Below, piece by piece: positions 15,237 through 24,471 of a DNA stretch of 64,000 nt (the stretch's first letter is position 1; each line of letters starts with the position of its first letter). The stretch comes from JACCWM01 sp040393065 (GTDB lineage: Bacteria > Myxococcota_A > Bradymonadia > Bradymonadales > Bradymonadaceae), in assembly GCA_040393065.1 (NCBI GenBank), contig JBEBUW010000002.1, positions 35,818 through 99,817 on the forward strand, given 5' to 3'. Position numbers and translations under genes: made by a program. The notes beneath the pieces are model-generated. The model saw only the letters and a list, made by a program, of their open reading frames with translations. It ran no database searches and was not told where the DNA came from.

Positions 15237-17033
15237 ATGAGCAAAGCATCAAAAACCTTTCAGCCCGAACCACTTACCTGGCGCGATTGGCTGCTGGCCT
15301 TTCTTATTTTCGCAGGCACGCTTGCCCTGTTGCTTGCCACGATGCAGATGGGCTACGCACGCGACGAAGGCTTTTATTTTCACGCCGCCTACAAATACAT
15401 CGGCTGGTTTGAAGAACTCTGGAAAAACTTCCAGGACGGCAGCTTGCGGACAAGTTTTACGCAGGCCAACATCGACAAACACTGGAACTACAACCCGGAA
15501 CATCCGGTTCTGGTCAAAACCGCCTTCGCCCTCAGCCACAAGCTGTTCCACGACATTCTTGGCTGGCTAAGCCCCGCCACAGCCATGCGCTTGCCCGGTG
15601 CGGCCAGCGGCGTATTCGCGGTCAGCCTGGTATTCGTGTTTGCGCGCCAAATTTTCGGGCGAATGGCCGGCGTCATCGCTGCAGGTGCACTGCTTTTTCA
15701 GCCGCATTTTTTCTTTCACAGCCACCTCACCGTTTTTGACGTTCCCATTGTCGCCCTTTCGCTGGCCGTTATTTACAGCTACTGGCGAAGCTATGACAGC
15801 AAAGGCTGGGCGGTGATGACCGGCATTTTTTGGGGTCTTGCGCTCTCCACCAAACTCAATGCGTTTTTTCTGCCAATCGTACTCGGCGCACACTGGTTCC
15901 TGGTCAACTGGAAACATTTCAGGCTGTTCCGCAACGATTCCAATCAACTCCGAGTCGCCATTCCGCCAATCCCCTGGGCACTGGTTTCGATGGCGCTGCT
16001 CGGCCCCCTGCTCTTCGTCGCGCTGTGGCCCTACCACTGGTTCGAGACCATTCCTCGCATCAAGTGGTACATGAATTTTCACCTGCAACACGAACATTAT
16101 TTCGTGCAGTACCTGGGCAAAAACCTGCAGCAGCCGCCCTTCCCCATTTCGTATCCCTGGGTGATGACGCTTCTTACCGTACCGGCCACAATTTTACTGA
16201 GCGGCGCCATCGGCACCCTGTATTATTTGCGCAATAACGGAACGCTGGAGCGCCTCCAAAGCTGGACGACCGCACTGCGTGAACGAAAGCTGTTGCGCAC
16301 ACCCACGTCCGATCCGCGCGGCACTGGCTTGTTGCTTGCCATCAATTTCTTGTTTCCCATCACCCTGATTTCTTTGCCCAACACCCCGATTTTTGGCGGC
16401 ACCAAACACTGGATGCCCGCCATGCCATTTCTGGCCATTCTCTGCGGTGCTGGCGCTGTTTTTGCCGCACAAGAGGCTGTAAAAGCCCTCAAGGAACGTT
16501 TTCCCCAGACCAAGCGTTTGGTACCTGCGCCGGCCTTAAGCGCTTTGCTTGGCCTGTGCGTCGTCGGCCCGGCAATCTATGCGACCGCACACAATCATCC
16601 CTACGGAACAGCCTATTTCAATGAATTGGCCGGCTCCCATCGCGGTGCCGCAGATCTCGGCATGGCCCGTCAATTCTGGGGCCATGTCTCGCTCCACGGC
16701 CTGCCCTATCTGAACGAAAATGCGCCCCAAAACGCACTCGTCTGGAATCATAAAGTCGTCGGGACCGCCTGGGAAATGTACAAACGCGAAGGTTTATTGC
16801 GCAAAGATCTGAAGGCGAGCTCCATGGGACGCAGCCAGTATGCACTGCTCCATCAACAAAAAGAATTTACCCACCAGCAGATTATGCTCTGGGAACTGTA
16901 TGGAACTCTTGCTCCGGTATATACCGCTGCCATTGACGGCGTTCCTTTACTCAGCGTGTACGAAAAGAAAAGCAAATCGGATTTTAAACATCCAACATCG
17001 CCACGACGCGCAATTCGGACGCATCATTACTAG
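15237..17033 (+). CDS. GT39-family membrane glycosyltransferase (ArnT/PMT-like)
   Basis: Polytopic inner-membrane glycosyltransferase of the GT-C fold, using a polyprenyl-phosphate sugar donor; the acceptor is unknown. 598 aa, about 10-11 hydrophobic segments; the first is at residues 17-37. The catalytic Asp motif is in the first periplasmic loop: YARDEGFYFHAAYKYIGW (residues about 39-56). Later stretches NPEHPVLVKTAF, HFFFHSHLTVFDVPIVALSLAVIYSYWRS and GTKHWMPAMPFLAILCG are typical of the family. The C-terminal 120 residues are soluble, probably periplasmic. It could modify the surface barrel encoded just upstream or lipid A; nothing in the sequence decides. Confidence 0.85.
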   Translation: MSKASKTFQPEPLTWRDWLLAFLIFAGTLALLLATMQMGYARDEGFYFHAAYKYIGWFEELWKNFQDGSLRTSFTQANIDKHWNYNPEHPVLVKTAFALSHKLFHDILGWLSPATAMRLPGAASGVFAVSLVFVFARQIFGRMAGVIAAGALLFQPHFFFHSHLTVFDVPIVALSLAVIYSYWRSYDSKGWAVMTGIFWGLALSTKLNAFFLPIVLGAHWFLVNWKHFRLFRNDSNQLRVAIPPIPWALVSMALLGPLLFVALWPYHWFETIPRIKWYMNFHLQHEHYFVQYLGKNLQQPPFPISYPWVMTLLTVPATILLSGAIGTLYYLRNNGTLERLQSWTTALRERKLLRTPTSDPRGTGLLLAINFLFPITLISLPNTPIFGGTKHWMPAMPFLAILCGAGAVFAAQEAVKALKERFPQTKRLVPAPALSALLGLCVVGPAIYATAHNHPYGTAYFNELAGSHRGAADLGMARQFWGHVSLHGLPYLNENAPQNALVWNHKVVGTAWEMYKREGLLRKDLKASSMGRSQYALLHQQKEFTHQQIMLWELYGTLAPVYTAAIDGVPLLSVYEKKSKSDFKHPTSPRRAIRTHHY

Positions 17034-17119
17034 AATTTCAAAGCGATTTCATCCGTTTAGAGCAGTATCATGTGCCCGGCGCACCTATTATTATTGACCT
17101 TTGAGAACAGGCTATTTCG

Positions 17120-17719
17120 ATGACTACAATGCAGGCGATCCTCGATATTGTTCGTGCAGAACCGATCAACATGAAAGCTCTGGAAGAAGCCTTTGACGAT
17201 GCAACGCCCGCAGACCGCGTCGCGGCAATTCGTCATTTTTCACCCGGAATTCAGCGCCGTCTGTTCGATGCCGCGGCGGGCCAACGCGTGACGCTCGCAC
17301 AGATCGTACCGCCCGACACCGGGGAACTCGTCGAAGTCATCCACGAAGGCCAGAACACGCTGCCGGCGTTTCGAGCCTTCCAAAAACGTTTTTGCAAGCC
17401 TTCGGCCGCAGCAGCCTCCCCTACCCGTCAGGAACTCTGGGGCTATAACCACCAGACTTTTTCCGGTGTAACCGGCCCCGGATATTACGTCGCCTACGAT
17501 GATGAAGAAACCGGCGAAGTTGTCATCGACTATCGTGCCCTTCCCCCGGAACATCCCGAAAACTGGCCGGAAATCATCGACAACAAGGCCAAACTCGGTC
17601 GCTTTGTGTACTACGGAATGGTCGACCGCCTGCGCCGCGTTTCAGAACACGTCACAATCGGACGTGCCTACAAAGCAAAACCTATGAGCGCATGGTTCGT
17701 GCTGGTTCGCCAGGACTAA
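17120..17719 (+). CDS. Conserved-looking soluble protein of unknown function, 199 aa
   Basis: No family recognised. 199 aa, no signal peptide, no membrane segment. The N-terminal half is helical (residues 1-80), including DATPADRVAAIRHFSPGIQRRLFDAA. The C-terminal half is a mixed domain with many aromatics (ELWGYNHQTFSGVTGPGYYVAYDDEETGEVVIDYRALPPE, about 116-155) and ends YKAKPMSAWFVLVRQD. It ends 19 bp before uvrC on the same strand, so it is likely cotranscribed with it. A GAGAACAGG stretch precedes the ATG at 17120. Confidence 0.75.
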   Translation: MTTMQAILDIVRAEPINMKALEEAFDDATPADRVAAIRHFSPGIQRRLFDAAAGQRVTLAQIVPPDTGELVEVIHEGQNTLPAFRAFQKRFCKPSAAAASPTRQELWGYNHQTFSGVTGPGYYVAYDDEETGEVVIDYRALPPEHPENWPEIIDNKAKLGRFVYYGMVDRLRRVSEHVTIGRAYKAKPMSAWFVLVRQD

Positions 17720-17738
17720 CCCCGCGATAAGTACCCTC

Positions 17739-19610
17739 ATGGAACAACTCTTCGACTACGCTGCCAAACTCGCCGTTATCCCGCACGAGCCGGGCTGCTA
17801 TCTGATGAAAGATCGGCGCGGCCGCATCATCTACATCGGCAAAGCCAAAGATCTGAAAGCCCGGGTACGCAGCTATTTCGCGCTCTCCTCCGGCGATCCA
17901 CGCGCCTTCGTCAAACGCCTTCCTCATATTCTTGGCGACATCGAAACGATCATCACCGCCAACGAAAAAGAGGCGCTGATCCTCGAAAACACGCTGATCA
18001 AGGCGCACAAACCCCGCTACAACGTCCGTCTGAAAGACGATAAAAACTTTCTGTCCTTACGCATCGATCTGAAAGCGCCCTGGCCGCGTGTGGAAATCGT
18101 GCGCAAACCCCGCGAGGACGGCGCACTTTATTTCGGTCCCTACCACTCCTCGCATTCCGTTCGGCAAACGCTACAAGTGCTGAACAAGCACTTCATGCTC
18201 CGCACCTGCCAGGACACCGTGCTCGCCAACCGCTCACGCCCTTGTCTGCAATACCAGATCAAGCGCTGCCCGGCTCCCTGTGTATTTCCGCTCGATCGTG
18301 AGGAGTACATGCACAGCGTCCGCGAAACGATTCTGTTTCTCGAAGGTAAAGGCGACGAACTGATCCGCCGCCTCCGAGAAAGAATGCTCGCGGCCAGCGA
18401 AGAAATGGAATTTGAGCTCGCTGCCCGCTATCGCGACCAGATTCAGTCCATTGAAAAAGTCCTGGAACGCCAGATTGCCGTCGGCGCATCCGACGTCGAA
18501 CGCGATGCTTTCGGCTACTACCGCGAAGGCGATCGACTCGTCATCCAGGTCGTGCAAGTACGCGCAGGACGACTGGAAGGCGCACGCAGCTTTGGTTTTT
18601 CTGAACAAGAGTTTCCTGACGTAGAAATTCTCTCCAGCTTTTTGAACCTCTACTACAACTCCGGCAATCACATTCCCCGGGAAATCTGTCTGCCCTTCGC
18701 TATGGAGCAAGAAGACACCACAGCCTTTGCCGAGCTTTTGCGCGAGCTGGCCGGCTACCGCGTAGAAATCAATGTTCCCCAACGCGGACCGAAACACACC
18801 CTGGTCGAAACCGCCATGACCAATGCCCGTCATAGCTTCGAAAGCGAACATGCACACGACGTGCGAACCCGCGACCTGCTCGAAAAACTCCAGGCGCGTC
18901 TCGGACTGCAAAACTATCCGCAACGCATGGAATGCTACGATATCTCAAACCTGCAAGGCTCGCAGATCGTCGGCTCCATGGTTGTTTTTGAAGATGGTGT
19001 CCCCGAAAAAAGCGAATACCGCCACTACAAAATGAAGGAAGTCCAGAGTCAGGATGATTTCGCAAGTATGCGGGAAATGCTCACACGCCGTCTCAAAAAA
19101 GTTGTCGAAAACGATGAATCGCCGCCCGATCTGCTTGTCATCGACGGCGGCCGCGGCCAGCTCGGCCAGGCCATGGCTGTGCTCGAAGATCTGGGCCTTC
19201 ACGAAATCGACGTTATCAGTCTGGCTGAATCCAGAGTCGACAAAATCGGTTTCACAGACGAAACCGTCACCCGTAGCCCGGAACGAGTCTTCTTGCCCGG
19301 ACGCATGAATCCTGTCGTTCTCCGACAAAACAGCGCCGAATTATACCTTCTGCAACGCATCCGTGACGAAGCGCATAACTTCGCCAATTCGTTTCACAAA
19401 CAACTTCGTCGTCGCCAGAGCCTGCTCTCCAGCCTGGACGATATCCATGGCGTCGGCCCAAAAACCAAACGCGACCTCTTACGTCATTTCGGCAGCCTGA
19501 AAAGCATCAAAGAAGCCTCTCTCGCTGAACTCCAGAACGTACGCGGCATCGGCGCTGTGACGGCTCAAACCATCTATGACTTTTTCCAATCCAGCTCCCC
19601 CCCTGATTAA
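17739..19610 (+). CDS. uvrC: UvrABC excinuclease subunit C
   Basis: Makes both incisions in nucleotide excision repair in the cytoplasm. 623 aa, the normal length. The GIY-YIG domain for 3' incision is at residues about 13-95 (IPHEPGCYLMKDRRGRIIYIGKAKDLKARVRSYF). A UVR motif is near 200-235 (EEMEFELAARYRDQIQSIEKVLERQ). The RNase H-like 5'-incision domain covers about 360-520, with RMECYDISNLQGSQIVGSMVVFEDG, DLLVIDGGRGQLGQA and the RIRDEAHNFANSFHKQLRR block. A C-terminal pair of HhH motifs follows (LSSLDDIHGVGPKTKRDLLRHFG, ELQNVRGIGAVTAQTIYDFF). It is convergent with the M48 gene, with 87 bp between them. Confidence 0.97.
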   Translation: MEQLFDYAAKLAVIPHEPGCYLMKDRRGRIIYIGKAKDLKARVRSYFALSSGDPRAFVKRLPHILGDIETIITANEKEALILENTLIKAHKPRYNVRLKDDKNFLSLRIDLKAPWPRVEIVRKPREDGALYFGPYHSSHSVRQTLQVLNKHFMLRTCQDTVLANRSRPCLQYQIKRCPAPCVFPLDREEYMHSVRETILFLEGKGDELIRRLRERMLAASEEMEFELAARYRDQIQSIEKVLERQIAVGASDVERDAFGYYREGDRLVIQVVQVRAGRLEGARSFGFSEQEFPDVEILSSFLNLYYNSGNHIPREICLPFAMEQEDTTAFAELLRELAGYRVEINVPQRGPKHTLVETAMTNARHSFESEHAHDVRTRDLLEKLQARLGLQNYPQRMECYDISNLQGSQIVGSMVVFEDGVPEKSEYRHYKMKEVQSQDDFASMREMLTRRLKKVVENDESPPDLLVIDGGRGQLGQAMAVLEDLGLHEIDVISLAESRVDKIGFTDETVTRSPERVFLPGRMNPVVLRQNSAELYLLQRIRDEAHNFANSFHKQLRRRQSLLSSLDDIHGVGPKTKRDLLRHFGSLKSIKEASLAELQNVRGIGAVTAQTIYDFFQSSSPPD

Positions 19611-19697
19611 ATATAGTTTTGAAACACGCACGTAGATCATGGGCCAGACTTGGTCGGCCAGCATTTGTGCGTGCCCACGCGCTTGCCCAAACAACAG

Positions 19698-21866
19698 TTA
19701 ATGCGCCAGACGCTCTTCAAACTGTCGGACAACTTCTTCCTGGAAAAACAACAGCCCACCCAGATTCTTGCGCCGCATATGGGAAAGCCTGCCCAGAATA
19801 TCTTCAAACTGCCCCAGAAACTCACGCATCCAGGTGCTATTCAACTCCTGCGCATGCAAAACCTCAGCACTGACCAGACTCTCTCCCACCATCAGCACAT
19901 CGGCCAAAGGCGTGCCCTGCTCCAGATTGTTCAAAAGCGGCACGCTCCAAGCCTGCGCCTGCTCAAGCTCCTGCTCGATTTCCCCATAAATCTGCAGCAA
20001 TTCCTCAAATACAAAATCAATCTGCTCTTCACTCAACTCGCCGCCATTCAACAGCCCGAGCACCCTGGTGAGCCGCGTCTGCAACGCCCGCAACCGGCGC
20101 GTCATCTCCTGCACCATCAGATGGAAACGATAACGGTACAAAAGCTCCTCGCGCGTCGCATCATCAAGCATCTGCGCGATCTGGTAGTGATGAACAAACA
20201 CGGCCCGATCCAACTCACCAAACCAGCGTCGATCCCGCTCCATCTCGCTATAAACCTTTGAAAACAACTCCGGTGCTTCGCTTGGACGCCGATGCTCCCC
20301 GCGAAATACAAAGGTTTTCCCCCATACAAGCTTGTCTCCGATCACTGTTTCCAGCATGCGCATCTCTTCAATGCGCTTTTGAAAGGCTCCCATAAATGTC
20401 GCAAGCCCTTCCCCATACAAATTTTCCAACTGCGCCCGCAGTTCCTCGGCATCTGGAGATTCCCCGACAGCCTGCTCACTCAACGCATCCAGATCTCCCA
20501 GCTCAATAAACCGATGATCATACATGCCAAGATATTTCTGATCGAAAATAATCTCTGCATGCTCATCATCGATAAACGTCTGAACCACCCGCGGCTCAAC
20601 TACCACAGCCGGATCACGCTCTCCATGTAGCCCCAGCGCCAGTGTAATTCTCTCTCGAACCGCTACCGGATCTTGAAACAAGAGCCACGGACTACGCTTA
20701 TCGAATTCGCCCGCGACATAAAAACTCCGCGCATTGGCTTCACGTTCTGCATAGCTGGGATGCGATGCCCAGACCGACGTGACTCCCACCTTCGAACGGT
20801 CAAAAACCCATACACCGGGCTCCTCCGCAGGCGGAATCCCCATCGTCGGATCGTTTTTAGCGATCCGCATAAAATCCATCGTCCGGCTGTGATGATAAAA
20901 CACATCGCTCGTATACAACTCACGGTCAGCTGCCTGATGCAAATCGTAATACGTCTGCATCATACACTGATGCGCGTACTCCGTTTTATACAGTGCATGC
21001 ACAATCGCCAGGCTCCCCGTAACCTCCACGGCCACCCGATCCGCATGAAACTCCATCTCGCGCGACAACGCCGCATCGAGCACCGTAATCACCCTCAAAC
21101 AGGCGCCCATCGTGCGGCGAACCGCCCAGACCATTCCCGATAAAACCCAGGCAAGCCCCAGATATCCCCAGAACTGCTCACGCCAGCGCGCCAGATATTC
21201 ATCGATCCGATCCCGACCATGCACCATATTATGCAGCACCGAATGGACCAGATACACGTAGTTGCTAAGCCGCATCGTGCGCTGAGAAAAATGTCCGAAC
21301 TCATGCGCCAAAACCGCCTTAAACTCCGTGTAATTCAGACTATTTACCAGTCCCAGGCCAATCAAAAGATTCTTCTTCACCGGCCAGAAAATACTCAGCA
21401 CCGAGCTATCAAAAAACACGCCCGCATTGACATCCGCGCATAAATAAACGCGGTGCGGCATCGCTGCGCCTGTTTCCACACACAGCTCGCGTAAAAACGC
21501 AAAAAGACGCGGCTCATCCTCTTCCCGGATCTCCACATAACCGCTCCTGTCCGCGCGTTGCCGCTTAAACAACCCCTTCAATAAGTACAGAAAAACGATC
21601 GCTGAACCAGTCGTTGCCACTCCCAGCAACGTCCAGAACAACACGCCGCCCGACCAGGCTCCCTCATAACGCAGCAGCGCAAACAACAAATAAGCGGCCC
21701 CGGCTAAAAAGCCCAGGTAGAGCCCAAAAAATAGAAACAATCCTCCCAACACGCCGATCGCATACAACGGATAGGCCCATCCCAGGCGCCGGGGCACAAA
21801 AGTCTCCAATCCACCACCCGGTGGACCTTGAGATAACGATGAACTGACTGATTTCTGGACATGCAT
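19698..21866 (-). CDS. M48-family membrane metallopeptidase
   Basis: Zinc protease of the HtpX/Ste24 type, 722 aa, probably with the active site on the cytoplasmic face. Two hydrophobic hairpins are at about residues 30-65 and 75-95. The zinc site HEFGH is at about 188-192 (VLAHEFGHFSQRTMRLSNYVYLVHSVLHNMV), and the third ligand is in EMEFHADRVAVEV. The C-terminal 350 residues are long, soluble and helical, with repeated Glu-rich segments (about 460-720), much more than in HtpX (about 290 aa). I chose the ATG at 21866 because GGGAGG lies 7 bp upstream; the frame is open for 25 more codons. It may cleave damaged membrane proteins. Confidence 0.88.
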   Translation of the reverse strand: MHVQKSVSSSLSQGPPGGGLETFVPRRLGWAYPLYAIGVLGGLFLFFGLYLGFLAGAAYLLFALLRYEGAWSGGVLFWTLLGVATTGSAIVFLYLLKGLFKRQRADRSGYVEIREEDEPRLFAFLRELCVETGAAMPHRVYLCADVNAGVFFDSSVLSIFWPVKKNLLIGLGLVNSLNYTEFKAVLAHEFGHFSQRTMRLSNYVYLVHSVLHNMVHGRDRIDEYLARWREQFWGYLGLAWVLSGMVWAVRRTMGACLRVITVLDAALSREMEFHADRVAVEVTGSLAIVHALYKTEYAHQCMMQTYYDLHQAADRELYTSDVFYHHSRTMDFMRIAKNDPTMGIPPAEEPGVWVFDRSKVGVTSVWASHPSYAEREANARSFYVAGEFDKRSPWLLFQDPVAVRERITLALGLHGERDPAVVVEPRVVQTFIDDEHAEIIFDQKYLGMYDHRFIELGDLDALSEQAVGESPDAEELRAQLENLYGEGLATFMGAFQKRIEEMRMLETVIGDKLVWGKTFVFRGEHRRPSEAPELFSKVYSEMERDRRWFGELDRAVFVHHYQIAQMLDDATREELLYRYRFHLMVQEMTRRLRALQTRLTRVLGLLNGGELSEEQIDFVFEELLQIYGEIEQELEQAQAWSVPLLNNLEQGTPLADVLMVGESLVSAEVLHAQELNSTWMREFLGQFEDILGRLSHMRRKNLGGLLFFQEEVVRQFEERLAH

Positions 21867-22199
21867 GGACTGACCTCCCAAGATACAAAACCAAAACGGT
21901 CGCCTGGGAAAGCCCACCAGTTCGGACAACAGGGCTTCCATCGAGCAAAAACAAACTACGATGGAGTAAACACTATCAGTCGATTATTATTTCATCAAAT
22001 TTTTTCAATGCGAACGGACTTAATTCGCCATCTCGGACGAGATATCAGGGCGGGAGCTACCACCGGGCAGCCCGAATTTCAGGCATACCAGAGCCCCTGG
22101 GCATTCAATCAGCACAGAAAACCATAGATTTGCGCTTCTTACGCCACCAGGAACATCCCTAAGAACTTGTTCACCCTCCCCCTGCTGCCAACCACTTAT
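21867..22199. other. Intergenic region, nothing identified
   Basis: Between the start of the M48 gene and the stop of the WYL gene. Apart from the M48 ribosome-binding site at about 21874-21880, I see no gene, repeat or clear terminator. The M48 promoter must lie here. Confidence 0.5.
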
Positions 22200-22937
22200 T
22201 TACTTTTCGTCGAGTAGACTCATCTGAGCACTCTTGCCCGAATCGGCTGCAGCCTTACTGCTACTGGATGCTTTCGCCACAGGTGCCGTCGCGCGCTCAA
22301 CTTTTTTCTCGACCTTTTTCTCCGGCCAGCCACCCACTGGTTGCAGGGTCGCAATGCGCGTCAGTCGAAACACACGCTCATCACGGCGAAGATGGCAGTA
22401 GGCATGCAAATACGTCTCGGCTTCCAGACTGATCGGCGTGATCCGCCTATTTGTCAACTCGCCGCGCCCCCGACTGTAATAGTCCATCTCCAGATCGAGC
22501 TTGGAACCAATCGCCCAGTGGATCAGATCCACCTGACTGCACGACGGCTCGATTTCAGCCGGCACAACACCGGCCTCATCCTGTGCGCTCCACGTTGGAT
22601 CGATCGCCCGGCCTATCCATAAAAGAAGTTCATAGGCTTCGATCTCGATGTCCATCACTTCTTTAGGACCAAATGTCGCAAGAGTCTTGCGCAGCACGGA
22701 GTCCAGCGCACGCGCAGGTGCTCGCGTTCCTCCGTGCTCTCGCAAGTTCTCAAGAATCAAGCACGCCAGCGCAACCACGCCGCGCTCATCCGTCGTACGC
22801 AGCAGTACGTCGCCCGGCCCTTCCGGAAAACTAAGTTCGTCATCCTGGGCATGATTTCTAGGCGCTGCGCGCTGCAAACGCTCCGCGATGCGCCCCCGAA
22901 TCGTCGGAATCTGTACAGGACCACTGCTGCTCGACAC
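22200..22937 (-). CDS. WYL-domain protein without an evident HTH
   Basis: WYL domains are SH3-like ligand or single-stranded nucleic-acid sensors, usually attached to a winged helix. Here residues about 145-200 form a WYL-like domain (LEMDYYSRGRGELTNRRITPISLEAETYLHAYCHLRRDERVFRLTRI), matching the R-ITP...Y-AYCHLR-D-R-FRL pattern. The N-terminal 130 residues are helical and hold no obvious helix-turn-helix, so a DNA-binding role is unsure. The tail is a Lys/Glu then Ala/Ser-rich linker that ends QMSLLDEK. Start is GTG, with AAGGAG 8 bp upstream. It is 25 bp downstream of the pentapeptide-repeat gene on the same strand and probably in one transcript. Confidence 0.75.
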   Translation of the reverse strand: MSSSSGPVQIPTIRGRIAERLQRAAPRNHAQDDELSFPEGPGDVLLRTTDERGVVALACLILENLREHGGTRAPARALDSVLRKTLATFGPKEVMDIEIEAYELLLWIGRAIDPTWSAQDEAGVVPAEIEPSCSQVDLIHWAIGSKLDLEMDYYSRGRGELTNRRITPISLEAETYLHAYCHLRRDERVFRLTRIATLQPVGGWPEKKVEKKVERATAPVAKASSSSKAAADSGKSAQMSLLDEK

Positions 22938-22962
22938 GATGTTGACTCCTTATTTTCTGACC

Positions 22963-23733
22963 TCAGGACTTCTTGGAAGGTCCCTTGCCTTTATCAAACT
23001 TCGCACCTTCAAGCTTGGCGCCGGAAAAATCCACCTCGCTCAAATCTGCACCTGTAAAATCGGTATCAAACAATTTCGCGCCCGAAAAATCGACATCCGA
23101 AAGATCCGCATTCGTAAAGACAGCCAGCGTACCCTCGACACCCGAAAGATCGGAACCACTCAAACTCGCGCTCTCGAACGAAGATTCCGCAATCGTTGCA
23201 CCCACAAAATTGGAATCCTCAAACTGGCTACGCTTCGCATTGACATTCACCAGCACCGCGCCGGCCAAGTCCGCTCCCAGAAAGCTCGCGCCCTCAAGAT
23301 TAGCAGACTCAAAGTCACTGCCCGCAACCGAAACTTCTTCAAACACAGCCGCGCTCAAATTCGCTTCCGCTGCACGCACACCCGCCAGATCTGCACGCGT
23401 AAAAATAGCCCGCTGACAATTGGATCCTTCAAGCATCGCACCGGTCAAATCGCTTTCCGTCAAATCGGCATCTTCCAGATTTGCATTCACCACAAATGCG
23501 CCGGCCAGCGATGCTCCCTGCAACTGCGCCTTGCTCAAATTCGTCCCCTCAAGCTTGGCGCCCGAAAGATCCGCCCCCTCAAACTTCGCTCCGCTTAAAT
23601 CCGCACCACTCAGATCCACACCTGCCAGATCTACGCCGGTCAAATCTTCGCCAGCAGCCACCAGCGCAACGAGTTCTTCGAGCGATTCGATGAGCGGAAA
23701 TTCTTCTTCGTCATGCACTTCTTGGTTCGACAT
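22963..23733 (-). CDS. Pentapeptide-repeat protein, 256 aa
   Basis: A right-handed quadrilateral beta-helix of A(D/N)LxG pentapeptides runs nearly the whole length, from about residue 36 (DLTGVDLAGVDLSGADLSGAKFEGADLSG) to about 245. There are roughly 40 repeats, with a short acidic N-terminus and a Lys-rich tail. It has no signal peptide. Pentapeptide-repeat proteins can mimic DNA and bind gyrase, but many have no known role, so function is not assigned. The net charge is clearly negative in the helix, compatible with DNA mimicry. I chose the ATG at 23733, since CAGGAG lies 6 bp upstream; the frame extends one codon to a TTG. Confidence 0.9.
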   Translation of the reverse strand: MSNQEVHDEEEFPLIESLEELVALVAAGEDLTGVDLAGVDLSGADLSGAKFEGADLSGAKLEGTNLSKAQLQGASLAGAFVVNANLEDADLTESDLTGAMLEGSNCQRAIFTRADLAGVRAAEANLSAAVFEEVSVAGSDFESANLEGASFLGADLAGAVLVNVNAKRSQFEDSNFVGATIAESSFESASLSGSDLSGVEGTLAVFTNADLSDVDFSGAKLFDTDFTGADLSEVDFSGAKLEGAKFDKGKGPSKKS

Positions 23734-23820
23734 CAATCACTCCTGAAACCTATAAATATCAAGTAGATAAAACAATTCCATTGAGCCAAAACTTCCGCCA
23801 GCTCAAAACACGCCCCTCTC

Positions 23821-24222
23821 TTACTCTTCGCCGCTGCTCTTGTCGACCCCGGCGGCGAGTTCTCGAAATTCCCGCTCTAATGAGGCCTCGTCCGGATCGA
23901 CAAGTCCGCCCTGACGAAAACTCTCCAAAAGCGCTTCTGCCCGCTCCACTTCCCTGCCATCCGGCCGCCGACTCTGCTTACGCAACATCGATTTATCCAT
24001 CTCGATAACATCCAGCTCCAGATCCACAGCACGCCCCCGTTCAGCAAGCTGCTTGACCCGCTCACTGGCTTCTCCTGCCAGATCTGTCATTCCTTTATCT
24101 TTCGCCAACTCTACACGCCGTCGCCAGAGCGTAATTTCCTCCAACAACGCCTTTCGTTCCTCTTCCAATTTTTTTTCACGCTGCACCAGAAGTGCCATCT
24201 CTGCATGTAGTACCGGATCCAT
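23821..24222 (-). CDS. Coiled-coil protein of unknown function, 133 aa
   Basis: No family recognised. A soluble, charged, nearly all-helical protein. Heptad pattern is evident from about residue 5 to 85 (EMALLVQREKKLEEERKALLEEITLWRRRVELAKDKGM and VKQLAERGRAVDLELDVIEMDKSML). The tail is acidic (DEASLEREFRELAAGVDKSSGEE). I chose ATG 24222 because GGAGAGG lies about 9 bp upstream; the frame extends 15 codons further. It is divergent from ychF and precedes the pentapeptide-repeat gene by 87 bp on the same strand. Size and composition resemble PspA- or DksA-like coiled coils, but no zinc finger or signature is visible. Confidence 0.7.
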   Translation of the reverse strand: MDPVLHAEMALLVQREKKLEEERKALLEEITLWRRRVELAKDKGMTDLAGEASERVKQLAERGRAVDLELDVIEMDKSMLRKQSRRPDGREVERAEALLESFRQGGLVDPDEASLEREFRELAAGVDKSSGEE

Positions 24223-24471
24223 GACTTTGTCCTCTCCAACAAAAGATACTGACCGTTCGCTCGACAAATATAGACACCACCACGCTATCCCATTCTCATT
24301 GCATCTTGCACCATCCGTGCAATTTCACTAAAGCATGGCTGCGTCACGTTTTTATGCAACTTTCTGCATGACCTTCAAACTATGGATTAACACACCACAA
24401 CCCCGCGTTGTACAGCGTGTTTTCGTCAAGCCCCACTTCCCTATTACGCCTTTTCATGTAGTGAACAAGAT

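Noticed and set aside
19611..19697. Terminator between uvrC and the M48 gene
   Set aside because: Some inverted pieces (CACGCAC with GTGCGTG) exist, but the arms are far apart and no T run follows.
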